A stretch of 64,000 nucleotides of DNA from Jatrophihabitans sp. GAS493 (GCF_900230215.1 NZ_LT907982.1:1054001-1118000); one strand, 5' to 3'; numbered from the stretch's first letter, positions 48,156 to 58,306 are shown. Numbers and translations: made by a program. Notes: generated by a model not told the origin, from the sequence alone.

Positions 48156-49500
48156 GCGCGCTCTCCAGTTGTCCGTCGGCGATGGCCCGCTGCAACTGGA
48201 CATGATCAGTCGCGTTCTGGTCGGCGTAACTGACCGCGAAGCCCTGCAGCGCCTTGGTGAAGGCATCCCCCCGGCCGACGTAGGAGGCGATTGCAACCGC
48301 ATCACCGGAGCGGGCGTGCGCCCGGGCCAGCACCTCCCCGCAGGCCGTGGCGAACTGGCTGAGCCGTGGGGCGATGCGGTGGCTGTCCGGGATCACCTTC
48401 ATGTCGCGGAACTGGCGGACGTAGAAGTCGAACCCACGAGCGGTCGCCCAGCCGGCGAAGATGTCGGTGGCCGTCTGTAGCTGCCGCTTTCCGTTGACGA
48501 CCCGCTGCCCATGGTTGGTCGTGTCACTGCGCTTGAGGTACCGCTCATAGACCGACGGACCGGCCTGTTTGAGCTGCAGGAAGAGCGGATCGTCACTGCC
48601 GCCGCGCCCGTCCAGCAGCACCAGATACACCTGCATGCCGACGCTTCCCACGCCGACGATCTGGCGGACCACATCGACGTAGGAGAACCGGTTGAGCAGA
48701 TGCCAGAGATGCGGCTGTAGCGAGCCGCGGTAGGAGTCGATGACCTCGCGCGCCGTCTTCAGGTGCACGGCATCGTCGATGGCGACGCGGAACGGGGGGC
48801 TCTCCACGATGCGCCGGGAGCCGTCGGTCAGCTCGGTGAGCTTGTCGAAGGCCCCGGTGCTGGTACGCCGGTTCGCCTGCTTCTGGATGAACGCGTCGAG
48901 GCGGGCTCGATCCTCCACCTCGAAGAAGCCGAGGAGGTCGCCGACGTCGACCCGGTCGTACCAGACGGCCAGCTCGGGCGCGGTGGCGTACCGCGCGATC
49001 GCCCGCTGGTAGGCCCGGAGGGTGGCCTGCACGGCCTCGTTGGCCGTCGTCGCCGGGAGTTCGTTGTCCCGGGCCAGCACCACGATGCTGGCGGCCAGTC
49101 GCTTCACATCCCACTCGAACGGGCCGGGCAGCGTCTCGTCGAAGTCACGCAGATCGAAGAGCAGGTTGCGCTCGGGCGTAGCCCAGAGGCCGAAGTTCAG
49201 CACATGCGCATCACCGCAGAGCTGGACCTCTAGCCCGCTGTGCGGCGTGGCCGCCAGATCGGCGGCCATCACCCCGGCGGCCCCGCGGTAGAACGTCCAG
49301 GGCGAGACTGCCATCCGGGCATGACGGATCGGGATCAACGACTGCAGGCGAGTCGCATCCTGAGCCCGGATGACGCCCAGCGCATCCTCCCGGCGAGTCG
49401 CCGGGGACCACGGCCCAAGCGCCGATCGCTTGACTCGTCGGCGAGCGCCGCGGCCGATCGCGGCCCGTTCGGCCACGATCGGCTGCCATCCGATTGGCAT
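48145..49500 (-). CDS. DUF2252 family protein
   Basis: This 451-residue protein matches DUF2252, a kinase-like-fold family of unknown function. Visible family features are RHARMAVSPWTFYRGAAGVMAADLA, LCGDAHVLNFGLWATPERNLLFDLRDFDETLPGPFEWDVKRLAAS and GSVGMQVYLVLLDGRGGSDDPLFLQLKQAGPSVYE. It overlaps the start of the flippase-like gene by 11 bases and follows arcA by 60 bases. Any catalytic activity has not been shown for the family. Confidence 0.85.
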   Translation of the reverse strand: MPIGWQPIVAERAAIGRGARRRVKRSALGPWSPATRREDALGVIRAQDATRLQSLIPIRHARMAVSPWTFYRGAAGVMAADLAATPHSGLEVQLCGDAHVLNFGLWATPERNLLFDLRDFDETLPGPFEWDVKRLAASIVVLARDNELPATTANEAVQATLRAYQRAIARYATAPELAVWYDRVDVGDLLGFFEVEDRARLDAFIQKQANRRTSTGAFDKLTELTDGSRRIVESPPFRVAIDDAVHLKTAREVIDSYRGSLQPHLWHLLNRFSYVDVVRQIVGVGSVGMQVYLVLLDGRGGSDDPLFLQLKQAGPSVYERYLKRSDTTNHGQRVVNGKRQLQTATDIFAGWATARGFDFYVRQFRDMKVIPDSHRIAPRLSQFATACGEVLARAHARSGDAVAIASYVGRGDAFTKALQGFAVSYADQNATDHVQLQRAIADGQLESALVF

Positions 49501-49560
49501 CTACAGATCAGCTCGTCTCCACGGTGGTACCCGATACCGAAGTGGCATCAGGCGGTGGAA

Positions 49561-50823
49561 TCAGAACGTAACAGGTTCGCGGATGATCGGGCAGGTCATG
49601 CAGTGGCCACCGCCGCGTCCACGTCCGAGTTCGGCACCGACGATGGTGATGACTTCGACGCCCGCCTTGCGCAGCAGGGTGTTCGTCACGGTGTTCCGGT
49701 CGTAGGTGAAGACCACACCCGGCTCGAGGGCGACCGCGTTGTTGCCGCTATCCCACTGCTGCCGCTCGGAGGCGTATACGTCGCCGCCGGTCTCCAGCAC
49801 GTTCAGCGACGTCAACCCGAGCGACTTGGCGACGACGTCGGTGAACTTTGCCGATCCCTCGTCGGTGACGTGCACGCCCCCGGAGTCACCCCCGGGGCGC
49901 AGCGTGAAGGTGTGAACCGCATCCATGATGTTCGGATATAGGGTGACAATATCCTTATCGGCAAAGGTGAAGACCGTGTCCAGGTGCATGGCCGCGCGCA
50001 GCTTCGGCATCCCGGCGACCACCACCCGCTCGGCGCCGCCCTGCTCGAAGAGGGCGTTGGCGACCTGGGTGACGGCCTGCCGGGAGGTGCGCTCGCTCAT
50101 CCCCATCAGGACCACGCCGTTGCCGACGGGCATGATGTCGCCGCCCTCGAAGGTGGCCTGCCCCCACTCCTTCTCCGGGTCGCCCCACCAGACCGTCGAG
50201 CCGACGAAGTCCGGGTGGAACTGGTAGATCGCCTTCATCAGCAGCGTCTCGTCGTGGCGGGCCGGCCAGTAGAGCGGGTTCAGGGTCACGCCGCCGTAGA
50301 GCCAGCAGGTGGTGTCCCGGGTGTAGAGCGTGTTCGGCAGCGGCGGCATCAGGTACTCGCGCACCCCGGTCGATTCGCGGGCCAGCGATAGGTAGTCCTT
50401 GCGGAAGTCATCCGGCAGGTCGGCCGTCGACAGGCCGCCGATGAGGAACTCGGCCAACTGACGCGGCGTCAGTGTCTCCAGGTAGGCGCGGGTGTCATCG
50501 ACCAGCCCGAGCCCGACTTCGTTAGGGGTGATCTTGCGATCCAGCAGCCAGTCCCGGGCCGCGGTGTCGGCGACGGTGGCGGCTAGCAGGTCGTGTAGCT
50601 CGACCACCTCGACGCCGCGGGTGGTGAGCTTGTTGACGAAATCGGCGTGGTCGCGCTGGGCGTTCTCCACCCACATGACGTCGTCGAAGAGCAGATCGTC
50701 GGCGTTGGTCGGGGTGAGGCGCCGGTGGGCCAGTCCCGGCGCGCAGACCAGCACCTTGCGCAGCCGGCCGACCTCGGAGTGGACGCCGTAAGAAGCCGAC
50801 GGAAGCGTGTCACTACTTGTCAT
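49561..50823 (-). CDS. arcA: Arginine deiminase
   Basis: This 420-residue protein matches arginine deiminase, which converts arginine to citrulline plus ammonia. The active-site Cys is in [14 protein letters not shown] near the C-terminus; other motifs are [65 protein letters not shown] and [29 protein letters not shown] at 50823, 47 bases after the antiporter. No arcB or arcC is seen next to it. Confidence 0.95.
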   Translation of the reverse strand: MTSSDTLPSASYGVHSEVGRLRKVLVCAPGLAHRRLTPTNADDLLFDDVMWVENAQRDHADFVNKLTTRGVEVVELHDLLAATVADTAARDWLLDRKITPNEVGLGLVDDTRAYLETLTPRQLAEFLIGGLSTADLPDDFRKDYLSLARESTGVREYLMPPLPNTLYTRDTTCWLYGGVTLNPLYWPARHDETLLMKAIYQFHPDFVGSTVWWGDPEKEWGQATFEGGDIMPVGNGVVLMGMSERTSRQAVTQVANALFEQGGAERVVVAGMPKLRAAMHLDTVFTFADKDIVTLYPNIMDAVHTFTLRPGGDSGGVHVTDEGSAKFTDVVAKSLGLTSLNVLETGGDVYASERQQWDSGNNAVALEPGVVFTYDRNTVTNTLLRKAGVEVITIVGAELGRGRGGGHCMTCPIIREPVTF

Positions 50824-50870
50824 GGGAAGTCCTCTGCAGAAGTGGGTTCGAGATGGATGAGTTCGATTAC

Positions 50871-52421
50871 TCAGACGTCGATCCAGCCCGCCGCCAGGGC
50901 GACGATGCCGACGATCGCACCGATGATCGATACGGCGAAGATGAGCAGTTCGCGACTGGAGAAGAGCGTTCGGCCCTGCTCGCGACGGGCCATCACAAAG
51001 AGCACGGTGGCCGGTGCGTAGATGATGAACGACACCAGGACGAACTTGAGTCCAGCTGCGTAGAGCAGGAATGCCGTGTAAAAGGTGGCCAATAGCCCGA
51101 CGATAAGGTCGCGTTGATAGCCGGCTGCACCCGGGGGTGCGCTCGAATCGTCCTCCGGTGGCGCGCCTGCGCCGCCCGCTCCAGCCGGTGGCGGGCCTGC
51201 GCCGCCGACCGGTACCGCGACCACGTCGCTGTAGGTCTCGCGGGTCAGTACGAGCTTCAGCGCGTAGGCCGCGGCCAGCAGGAACGGAATCAGCGAGAGG
51301 GCGCTGGTCAGGTCGAGGGCGAAGTTGAAGGCGTCGTCTGAGAAATAGGTGATGATCAGGAAGCACTGGCTGAGCAGCGTCGTCATGATCAGGGCCGGCA
51401 CGGGCACGTCGGCGGCGCTCGACCGACGCAGGAACTTGGGCATGTCATCGTCCTTGGCCGCGACATAGAGCACCTCGGCCGCCATCAGCGTCCAGGCCAG
51501 ATAGGCCCCGAGAACCGAGATGATCAGGCCGACGCTGACGAAGACCTTCCCCCAGGTGCCGACGGCTGACTCCAATACACCGGCCATCGACGGCTGGCGC
51601 AGCTTGGCGATCTCGCTCATCGGCAGCAGCCCGTAGGAGACGATGGTGACCGACGCGAAGATCGAGAAGACGCTGAGGAAGCCGAGCACCGTGGCCCGGC
51701 CGACGTCGGCCCGCTGCTTGGCGTGCCGGGAGTAGACGCTGGCCCCCTCCACGCCGAGGAAGACGAAGACGGTGGCCAGCATGGTTCCCCGGACCTGGCT
51801 GAAGAGCGAGCCGGCGTAGTCGGCCCCGCGGAAGTTCTGGGCGAAGACGTGCGGGTCCAGGTAGAAGAGCGCGATGATGATGAAGACGATGATCGGCACC
51901 AGCTTGGCGATGGTGACGATCCGGTTGATGGCAGCGGCCTCCTTCACCCCCCGCCGGATGAAGAGGAAGAACGCCCAGAGCCCGACCGAGGAGAGCACGA
52001 TGGCCAGCACGGTGTCGCCGTCGCCCAGCGATGGCGCGATGGCGCCGACGGTCGACATGATGAGCACCCAGTACGTCACATTGCCGACGCAGGCACTGGC
52101 CCAGTAGCCGAAGGCCGAGAAGAATCCGAGGTACTCGCCGAAACCGGCCTTGGCGTAGGCGTAGACACCGGCGTCCAGTTCGGGCTTGCGCACGGCGAGG
52201 GTCTGGAAGACGAAGGCCAGCATCAGCATGCCGGCCCCGGCCACCACCCAGGCGATGAGCGCGCCGGCGACCCCGGTCTCCTGGGCGAAACGGCGGGGCA
52301 GTGAGAAGACGCCGGCGCCGACCATCGACCCGACGACCATCATGGCCATCGTCGGCATGCTCAGCTTGGCGGCTGGCCCTGATTCCGGGGTGGGGGCCAC
52401 GTTTACGTCGGTGCTGGTCAT
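50871..52421 (-). CDS. arcD: Basic amino-acid antiporter (ArcD/LysP-like APC transporter)
   Basis: This 516-residue protein has about 13 hydrophobic segments of the APC superfamily ([73 protein letters not shown]), as in arginine/ornithine antiporters. A Gly/Pro-rich loop ([30 protein letters not shown]) is inserted between late TMs. Its position directly before arcA indicates arginine uptake in exchange for a product. Substrate inferred from context. Confidence 0.86.
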   Translation of the reverse strand: MTSTDVNVAPTPESGPAAKLSMPTMAMMVVGSMVGAGVFSLPRRFAQETGVAGALIAWVVAGAGMLMLAFVFQTLAVRKPELDAGVYAYAKAGFGEYLGFFSAFGYWASACVGNVTYWVLIMSTVGAIAPSLGDGDTVLAIVLSSVGLWAFFLFIRRGVKEAAAINRIVTIAKLVPIIVFIIIALFYLDPHVFAQNFRGADYAGSLFSQVRGTMLATVFVFLGVEGASVYSRHAKQRADVGRATVLGFLSVFSIFASVTIVSYGLLPMSEIAKLRQPSMAGVLESAVGTWGKVFVSVGLIISVLGAYLAWTLMAAEVLYVAAKDDDMPKFLRRSSAADVPVPALIMTTLLSQCFLIITYFSDDAFNFALDLTSALSLIPFLLAAAYALKLVLTRETYSDVVAVPVGGAGPPPAGAGGAGAPPEDDSSAPPGAAGYQRDLIVGLLATFYTAFLLYAAGLKFVLVSFIIYAPATVLFVMARREQGRTLFSSRELLIFAVSIIGAIVGIVALAAGWIDV

Positions 52422-52667
52422 AGGTCCTGCCTCATCGAGAACGTGCCAGATAGGTCTGCGACGTGGTCCCGGTGGCGGAGCGGAACCCCGCTCAGCCTGA
52501 CGTGCCTGCCTCAGTCACGCCTCCCTCGCGCAGGGTGAGCGGCGACGCGGCAAGCCGAACCGAGGACGGCAATCCGGTCGTTTGACGGAACAGACTGCCG
52601 GGGTCATTTCGGGGCCTGCGGGGGTAGCGTGGTCGTCAAATCCGCCGAGACTCTGTCGAGGACAACC

Positions 52668-53165
52668 ATGACTGCGTTGATGATGGCTCTGAGCGACGAC
52701 GAACTGGCCGTTGTGCGGGAAACCGAATCCAGCGTTCTGTCGGCGATGAACGAGGACGAACTGGTGGATCTCCACACCCGTGTGCGCCGTGCTCGAACGA
52801 AGTATGTCGGGCAGTACCGGCGTGCGGCCGCCGAGCGCGTCGCCGGTGCTGGGGGGCGGGGCAAGGCGCGTCCGGCAAATCGACGAGCGGCCGACAAGGC
52901 TGAGATCTTCGAAGCAGCGTTGGCGAAGGTCAGCACGGCGCTGGCCAAGGCGGCCCGCAGCAGCGCGGCCGAGTTGAAGGCCGAGCGTCTGGCGGCCGCC
53001 CGCGCGGCCCGCGGGACGCCTGCCACGCCACCGGCCAAGAGCACTGGGCCGTCAGCGATGAAGTCGGTGAAGCGTCGGCCGGCGAAGTCGAGCGGACGCA
53101 AGAAGCGCGACGCCTCGTCGATCGCGGCCGGCGCCCGTCGCCAAGCCGCCCGCGACGCGCGCTGA
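52668..53165 (+). CDS. Small basic protein of unknown function, Ala/Lys/Arg-rich C-terminus
   Basis: This 165-residue protein has an N-terminal helical part (MTALMMALSDDELAVVRETESSVLSAMNEDELVDLHTRVRRARTKYVGQYRRAAAERVA) and a strongly basic Ala-rich tail (KRRPAKSSGRKKRDASSIAAGARRQAARDAR). The tail resembles those of histone H1-like or nucleoid-associated proteins, but the N-terminal half is not recognised. ATG at 52668 with GAGGA about six bases upstream; the longer frame from 52629 lacks such a site. Confidence 0.62.
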   Translation: MTALMMALSDDELAVVRETESSVLSAMNEDELVDLHTRVRRARTKYVGQYRRAAAERVAGAGGRGKARPANRRAADKAEIFEAALAKVSTALAKAARSSAAELKAERLAAARAARGTPATPPAKSTGPSAMKSVKRRPAKSSGRKKRDASSIAAGARRQAARDAR

Positions 53166-53403
53166 CGCCACCTGCGTCGGCGCCGAAGAATGGCATCGCC
53201 CCACGCTGCCCCACGCCGTGGTTGGGCCGGAGACGCGGCGATCCCCATCGCCCGTCTCCGGCCCATCACCCCCAGCACACCGGCCGCTGACCCCCAGACT
53301 TGCGTCCGTCAACAACCGGTACACACAACCGAAGAGTTCCAATTGACCCCAGCCAGCTGGCCTCTCTCCGGTCGCGTCCCCGAACGCCCATCCGTGGGCA
53401 GAG

Positions 53404-54843
53404 CTACTCCGGCATATCCATGAAACGGCTGTAATGGCCTTGAAAACTAACGGGAACGGTCCGGGTCGGGCCGTTACGGTGCTTGGCGATGATCAGGTCG
53501 GCCTCGCCCGCACGGGCCGACTCCTTCTCGTACATATCCTCGCGGTGCACCAGGATGACGAGGTCGGAGTCCTGCTCGATGGACCCGGACTCACGGAGGT
53601 CCGAGAGCATCGGCTTCTTGTCGGTGCGCTGCTCGGGTCCACGGTTGAGCTGGCTCAGCGCGATCACCGGCACCTCGAGCTCCTTGGCCAGTAGCTTGAT
53701 CGCGCGGCTGAACTCGCTGACCTCCTGCTGGCGGGATTCGACGCGCTTGCCGGACGTCATGAGCTGCAGGTAGTCGATGACGATCATCTGCAGGTCGTGG
53801 CGCTGTTTCAGCCGCCGCGCCTTGGCCCGGATCTCCATCATGGTGAGGTTGGGCGAATCGTCGATGAACAACGGCGCCTCGGCCATCTCGCCGGAGCGAC
53901 GCGCCATCCGGGTCCAGTCCTGATCGCTCATATGCCCCGAGCGCATGTTGTTCAGCGGGACCGTCGCCTCGGCCGAGAAGAGCCGCATCATGATCTCGAG
54001 CTTCCCCATCTCGAGGGAGAAGATGACCGTCGGCTTCTTGTGCTTGATCGCCGACGCCCGGGCGAAGTCCAGTGCGAGCGTGCTCTTACCGCTACCGGGG
54101 CGCCCGGCCAGCGTGATCATCTGCCCCGGGTGCAGGCCGTTGGTGAGTTCGTCCAGACGGGCGAACCCGGTGGGGATGCCGAGGCCGACGCCGCCTGAGC
54201 TCTGGATGCGCTCCGCCTCGTCGAGGGTTGCCTCCAGCAGGCTGCCGATGACGACGTAGTCCTCGCTGGTGCGGCGCTCGGTGACGTCGTAGACCTCGGC
54301 CTGGGCCCGGTCCACCACCTCGTCGACGCTGCCCACGATGTCGGCACTGCCAGAGGCCGTGTCGTAGCCCATCTGCACGATGCGGGTGCCGGCGGTGACC
54401 AGCCGGCGCAGCGTCGCCCGCTCAGCCACGATCTGGGCGTAGTAGCCGGCGTTGGCCGCAGTCGGCACCATCGAGATGAGCGTGTGCAGGTACGCCGCGC
54501 CGCCGACGCGGGCCAGCTGCCCGATGCGGGTCAGTTCGGCTGAGATGGTGACGGCGTCGGCCGGCTCGCCGCGTCCGTAGAGGTTCAGGACGGCGTCGAA
54601 GATGACCTGGTGGGCCGGTCGGTAGAAATCGGTGGGGCGGAGCACCTCGATGACGTCGGCGATGGCGTCCTTGCTCAACAGCATGCCGCCCAGCGCCGAC
54701 TGCTCGGCGGCGATGTCCTGCGGGGGTGTCCGGTCGTACTCGGTGGGTGCATGCCCACGGGCCCCCGGCGCTGAGGACGGTGACACGCGGGTGTCGTCAG
54801 CGAGAACCACGAAGCCGGGCCTTTCGATATGTAGCTGAGGCAC
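53404..54843 (-). CDS. dnaB: Replicative DNA helicase DnaB
   Basis: This 479-residue helicase has an N-terminal DnaB domain (PPQDIAAEQSALGGMLLSKDAIADVIEVLRPTDFYRPAHQ) and the RecA-like motor: Walker A GRPGSGKST (about residue 249), SLEMGK, Walker B MIVIDYLQLM, and LSQLNRGPEQRTDKKP/LRESGSIEQDSDLV. It unwinds DNA ahead of the replisome. No intein interrupts it, unlike several mycobacterial copies. The gene follows a 778-base non-coding gap after rplI. ATG at 54843; GTG at 54810 is a shorter option. Confidence 0.97.
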   Translation of the reverse strand: MPQLHIERPGFVVLADDTRVSPSSAPGARGHAPTEYDRTPPQDIAAEQSALGGMLLSKDAIADVIEVLRPTDFYRPAHQVIFDAVLNLYGRGEPADAVTISAELTRIGQLARVGGAAYLHTLISMVPTAANAGYYAQIVAERATLRRLVTAGTRIVQMGYDTASGSADIVGSVDEVVDRAQAEVYDVTERRTSEDYVVIGSLLEATLDEAERIQSSGGVGLGIPTGFARLDELTNGLHPGQMITLAGRPGSGKSTLALDFARASAIKHKKPTVIFSLEMGKLEIMMRLFSAEATVPLNNMRSGHMSDQDWTRMARRSGEMAEAPLFIDDSPNLTMMEIRAKARRLKQRHDLQMIVIDYLQLMTSGKRVESRQQEVSEFSRAIKLLAKELEVPVIALSQLNRGPEQRTDKKPMLSDLRESGSIEQDSDLVILVHREDMYEKESARAGEADLIIAKHRNGPTRTVPVSFQGHYSRFMDMPE

Positions 54844-55621
54844 TCAGAACGCAGCGCATCGGCCAACCTGCAGAGACACAGGTTGGTTTACGCGCAGGGT
54901 CTGACAATTTTCTCGGCTGCGGTGAGCGGGGGCAGCGCATTCGGTGATGCGCTATCTCGAAGAGGACGCTATGCCTGTCCCGCGAGTTTGAGAAACGACC
55001 CTGTGGATAACGGTGTGCGCTGGCTGTGCGCAACTTCCAAACACGTTGTTAACAGGTTGTGGACAAGACTGTGCACGCCGAACAAGTTTTCCCCAAACCC
55101 CCTGGATTTGCTGGGCTGTGTTCTGCTCAGGGTGTGGACGAAAAATAGTTCGAGATGTTGATCGAGGCAGCCCAAAGGAAGCCCACCAGACCTAACGCAG
55201 ATTTTATGTCGATTTGACAAGTGTTGAACGGGGCCAAATTGTGGTGTCCGAATTCAACCGCTGTGTGTAATCACGCTTCTGCACTGCGTGGAGCCGATGA
55301 CTCGACAGAGTGCCGGTGAACGACTCGCAACTGCTGGTCAATCTCTGCATATTCGTCCAGATGGCCAGTCTCGGACCGGTCTGCACACCTGTCCAATCGG
55401 CTCTCAGGGACGTCACCTGAGCAATATCCAACAAGGTTGCGCGGCAAACTATTAATTCGGTCCGCTCGTGACGATCCTGCGAATCGGGCGCCCGGGTACG
55501 CATAGTGCAGGACCTTCGGACGGGTGGGCTCGCTGGGGAACGCAGAACGGCCCGGCGCCGCCCCCAGATGGGAGCGAGCGCCGGGCCGTCTGGACCAGCT
55601 TGTTGCTATCGGGCCGTATCG
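54844..55621. promoter_or_regulatory. Non-coding gap with DnaA-box-like cluster upstream of dnaB
   Basis: This 778-base region between rplI and dnaB has no convincing gene. It contains three DnaA-box-like 9-mers in the same orientation: TGTGGATAA at 55002-55010, TGTGGACAA at 55058-55066 and TGTGGACGA at 55133-55141. The second is the Streptomyces-type TTGTCCACA box in reverse. Around it DNA is AT-richer (ACACGTTGTTAACAGG). A hairpin at 55547-55589 near the end terminates rplI. A small promoter-like TTGACA occurs at 55214. Confidence 0.5.
55547..55589 (-). terminator. Hairpin terminator downstream of rplI
   Basis: ACGGCCCGGCGC and GCGCCGGGCCGT form a perfect 12-base-pair stem with a 19-base loop, 33 bases after the rplI stop on the minus strand. 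A T-run is weak (TTCTGCGTT), as is usual in GC-rich bacteria. Confidence 0.7.
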
Positions 55622-56068
55622 CTAGCCTGCGGTGACGTTCAGCGGCACCGAGGCCACGACGTCCGGGTGCAGGTCGACGGTGACGACGTGCGAGCCGACC
55701 GTCTTGATGTGCCCCGGCAGGTTGATGCGCTTCTTGTCCAGCAGCGGGCCGCCGGCCTTCTTGACCGCCGCGGCGACGTCCGCCGTGGTGACCGAGCCGA
55801 AGAGCTTGCCGCCGTTGCCGGCGTGCGCGACCAGCGAGACCGAGAGCTTCTCGAGGTCGGTCTTGATCTCCTGGGCGTGGCCGCGGTCGCGGATCTCCCG
55901 GGTGTCACGGGCCCGCTTGATCTGCACGATCTGCTTCTCGGCGCCCGAGGACCACATGATGGCCGCGCCGCGCGGGACGAGGAAGTTGCGGCCGTAGCCG
56001 TCAGCGACCTCGACGATGTCGCCGGCGAGTCCCAGACCACTGACTTCGCGGGTGAGGATGAGCTTCAT
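55622..56068 (-). CDS. rplI: 50S ribosomal protein L9
   Basis: This 148-residue protein has the L9 N-terminal signature [36 protein letters not shown] and the central helix and C-terminal RNA-binding domain. L9 binds 23S rRNA domain V. It is the last gene of the rpsF-ssb-rpsR-rplI operon, 14 bases after rpsR. Confidence 0.98.
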   Translation of the reverse strand: MKLILTREVSGLGLAGDIVEVADGYGRNFLVPRGAAIMWSSGAEKQIVQIKRARDTREIRDRGHAQEIKTDLEKLSVSLVAHAGNGGKLFGSVTTADVAAAVKKAGGPLLDKKRINLPGHIKTVGSHVVTVDLHPDVVASVPLNVTAG

Positions 56069-56082
56069 ATTCTTCGTCCTCC

Positions 56083-56319
56083 TTAGCGAGCGGTCGAGGT
56101 GTAGGGCAGCAGCGCCATCTCGCGGGCGTTCTTGATCGCCTTGGCGATCTCGCGCTGCTGCTGGGAGCTGACGCCGGTCACCCGACGAGCGCGGATCTTG
56201 CCGCGGTCGGAGATGAACTTGCGCAGCAGGGTGGTGTCCTTGTAGTCGATGTAGCCGATCTTTGCGGTGACCAGCGGGTTCGACTTCTTCTTCGGCTTGC
56301 GAATGGGTGGCTTTGCCAT
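56083..56319 (-). CDS. rpsR: 30S ribosomal protein S18
   Basis: This 78-residue protein has the S18 core [53 protein letters not shown] and a basic N-terminus ([11 protein letters not shown]). S18 pairs with S6 on the platform of the 30S subunit. It has no CxxC zinc motif, so this is the zinc-independent form or the only copy. Confidence 0.98.
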   Translation of the reverse strand: MAKPPIRKPKKKSNPLVTAKIGYIDYKDTTLLRKFISDRGKIRARRVTGVSSQQQREIAKAIKNAREMALLPYTSTAR

Positions 56320-56355
56320 GGTGATTCTCCGTTAATTCTTGCTGGGAAGTGAGAT

Positions 56356-56856
56356 TTAGAAGGGGGGCTCGTCAGAGAGACCGCCGGCCGGCGGTGCTGA
56401 ACCCCATGGGTCGTCGGCGGGCTCGTTCGAGCGTCCGCCACCGGAGCCGAAGCCACCGGATGACCCTCCGCCGAAACCACCCTCGGAGCCCCGCGATGAG
56501 CGGTTCACCTTGGCGGTTGCGTAGCGCAGCGACGGGCCGATCTCGTCAACTTCGAGTTCGACGACCGTGCGCTTCTCGCCTTCCTTCGTCTCATAGGAAC
56601 GCTGCTTGAGCCGGCCGGTGACAACGACGCGGGTGCCGCGGGTAAGCGACTCGGCGACGTTCTCGGCGGCCTGGCGCCAGATCGAGCAGCGTAGGAACAG
56701 CGCTTCGCCGTCCTTCCACTCGTTGCTGGCCTTGTCGAGGGTGCGAGGCGTCGAGGCAACGGTGAAGTTGGCGACAGCAGCCCCGGACGGGGTGAAACGC
56801 AGCTCCGGATCGGCGGTGATGTTGCCGATGACGGTGATGACGGTTTCGCCGGCCAC
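56356..56856 (-). CDS. ssb: Single-stranded DNA-binding protein
   Basis: This 166-residue SSB has an OB-fold N-terminus ([61 protein letters not shown]) and a Gly-rich linker ending in the acidic tip LSDEPPF. This tip binds partner proteins. It lies two bases downstream of rpsF and 36 bases upstream of rpsR. Confidence 0.98.
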   Translation of the reverse strand: MAGETVITVIGNITADPELRFTPSGAAVANFTVASTPRTLDKASNEWKDGEALFLRCSIWRQAAENVAESLTRGTRVVVTGRLKQRSYETKEGEKRTVVELEVDEIGPSLRYATAKVNRSSRGSEGGFGGGSSGGFGSGGGRSNEPADDPWGSAPPAGGLSDEPPF

Positions 56857-56858
56857 CC

Positions 56859-57191
56859 TTAGACCGCCGCAGCCTTGATCTTCGCCGGCTTCTGCGGAGT
56901 CGGGCGCAGCACCTTGGTGCGGAGCACGGACTCGTTGAGGTTGAGCTGGCGGTCGAGCTCGAGCACGGATGCCGGCTCGGCCTGCAGATCGATGACGGCG
57001 TAGATGCCTTCGGTGTGCTTGTTGATCTCGTAGGCGAAGCGACGCTTGCCCCAGATATCAACCTTCTCGACGGTGCCGCCGTCATTTCGCACGACGCTGA
57101 GGAACGTGTCCAGCGACGGAGCGACGGTGCGCTCGTCAAGGTTCGGGTCGAGAATGACCATGACTTCGTAATGGCGCGTAAGGCTTGCCAT
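56859..57191 (-). CDS. rpsF: 30S ribosomal protein S6
   Basis: This 110-residue protein has the S6 fold: [64 protein letters not shown] and [19 protein letters not shown]. It is the first gene of the operon. An AGGAGG Shine-Dalgarno lies before the ATG at 57191, and an upstream hairpin at 57213-57250 is a candidate S6:S18 leader. Confidence 0.98.
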   Translation of the reverse strand: MASLTRHYEVMVILDPNLDERTVAPSLDTFLSVVRNDGGTVEKVDIWGKRRFAYEINKHTEGIYAVIDLQAEPASVLELDRQLNLNESVLRTKVLRPTPQKPAKIKAAAV

Positions 57192-57212
57192 ACTTCGGCC
57201 TCCTATGGGCTA

Positions 57213-57250
57213 GTCGGCCGCAGACGATCTGCGGCAGGAGGGTGCCCGAC
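57213..57250 (-). promoter_or_regulatory. Candidate S6:S18 autoregulatory mRNA hairpin
   Basis: On the minus-strand mRNA, GTCGG pairs with CCGAC and inner CCGCAGA pairs with TCTGCGG, leaving a one-sided internal loop with GCACC. S6:S18 leaders have a CCG-containing internal loop of this kind that mimics 16S rRNA helix 23. It ends 22 bases before the rpsF start. Confidence 0.5.
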
Positions 57251-57506
57251 GTTGGATCAGACACAGGGGTCGGACGTCGAGCAAACAACCTTTACAGAGT
57301 ACCCGTAGCGCGGCTGAACCACGAAATCGTCGGGGTCTGCGCTGAACTCTGTCCCGGGGGGCGTCGGTTGGGCCGGGTGGTTCGACGCTGTGCGGAGCAA
57401 GCTGCAGTGGGCGGCGCGACGGAAGCGGGTGGTCGGTGGTCTCTCGCCCGATCTAACGGAATCTAGTCTCTCTGCTAGATAGGCGCATAGTCCTCTATCG
57501 AACCGG

Positions 57507-57562
57507 CTTTTCACCCGGACTTGCCGGCTTCGGGCTGCAGATCGGCAATTCCATGCGAAGAG
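57507..57562. repeat. Dispersed palindrome, family B, copy 3
   Basis: A 56-base element that shares TTGCCGG-TTCGGGCT-AGATCG with copy 2 at 21 of 24 positions and keeps TTGCCG/CGGCAA arms. It lies in the 557-base gap between rpsF and yceI. Confidence 0.6.
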
Positions 57563-57651
57563 TGGTCGGACGCCGCGCAGTCGCTTCGTCCGGGCAAGCG
57601 ATGGCCCGAAACGTGGACGCGGTCAGGCCCACTTCTTCACGCGAACAAGAA

Positions 57652-57711
57652 GGGCCCGACCCGTCCGCCGCGCAGTCCCCCCGGATAGCGCAAGCTGGAC
57701 GAGTCGGGCCC
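57652..57711 (-). terminator. Hairpin terminator downstream of yceI
   Basis: GGGCCCGACCCGTCC and GGACGAGTCGGGCCC pair with one mismatch around a 30-base loop, 38 bases after the yceI stop. The rest of the gap 57192-57748 holds a palindrome copy at 57507 and the rpsF leader; no gene is seen. Confidence 0.65.
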
Positions 57712-57748
57712 GTCTGAGGCTGATGTTGAGCCGCTGACGCGGCGCAGA

Positions 57749-58306
57749 TCAGACAGTCTTGATGGCGGATACGTCGAACTCGAGGGTGATCTTCTCGGAG
57801 ACGAGCACGCCGCCCGCGTCGAGCGCAGCGTTGAAGTTGATGCCGTAGTCGCTGCGGTTGAGCGTGGTCTTGCCTTCGAAGCCGGCGCGCAGGTTGCCGT
57901 ACGGATCGGTGGCGACGCCGTTGAACTCCCACTCGACGGTGACGGACTTGGTGACGTCCTTGATGGTGAGGTCGCCGGTGACCTTGTACTCCGAGTCACT
58001 GACCTTCTCGACCGAGGTGGACTTGAAGGTGATCTTCGGGAAGGTCGGGGCGTCGAAGAAGTCGTTGGTGCGCAGGTGGCCGTCGCGCTGCTCGCTGGCG
58101 GTGTTGACGCTGACGACGTCGATGCTGATCTCGGCGCTCGAGGCGGCCGGGTTCTCCACGTCGAGGTGCAGGCTGCCCTCGAACGACTCGAACTGGCCGC
58201 GGACCTTGGTCACCATGGCGTGGCGGGCGACAAAGCCGAGACGGGAGTGCGCGGCGTCGATGGTGTAGTCGCCGGTGACGGTGGAGGCGTTCACTGCGGT
58301 GGTCAT
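57749..58306 (-). CDS. YceI family protein (polyisoprenoid-binding lipocalin-like)
   Basis: This 185-residue protein is a single YceI domain: GDYTIDAAHSRLGFVARHAMVTKVRGQFESFEGSLHL, SIDVVSVNTASEQRDGHLRTNDFFDAPTFPKITFKSTSVE, DLTIKDVTKSVTVEWEFNG and KTTLNRSDYGINFNAAL. There is no signal peptide, so it is likely cytoplasmic. Known relatives bind isoprenoid quinones or polyisoprenoids and are induced by stress. The start is ATG at 58306, with AGGAGA before it. It is divergent from marR under a promoter with two palindromes. Confidence 0.93.
   Translation of the reverse strand: MTTAVNASTVTGDYTIDAAHSRLGFVARHAMVTKVRGQFESFEGSLHLDVENPAASSAEISIDVVSVNTASEQRDGHLRTNDFFDAPTFPKITFKSTSVEKVSDSEYKVTGDLTIKDVTKSVTVEWEFNGVATDPYGNLRAGFEGKTTLNRSDYGINFNAALDAGGVLVSEKITLEFDVSAIKTV

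Noticed and set aside
55204-55503. A 99-codon minus-strand frame in the rplI-dnaB gap
   Set aside because: No domain, no Shine-Dalgarno and unlike-coding composition; probably chance.
54844-55621. Replication origin because of DnaA-box-like sites
   Set aside because: oriC in actinobacteria lies beside dnaA/dnaN, neither of which is here; only three boxes are seen.
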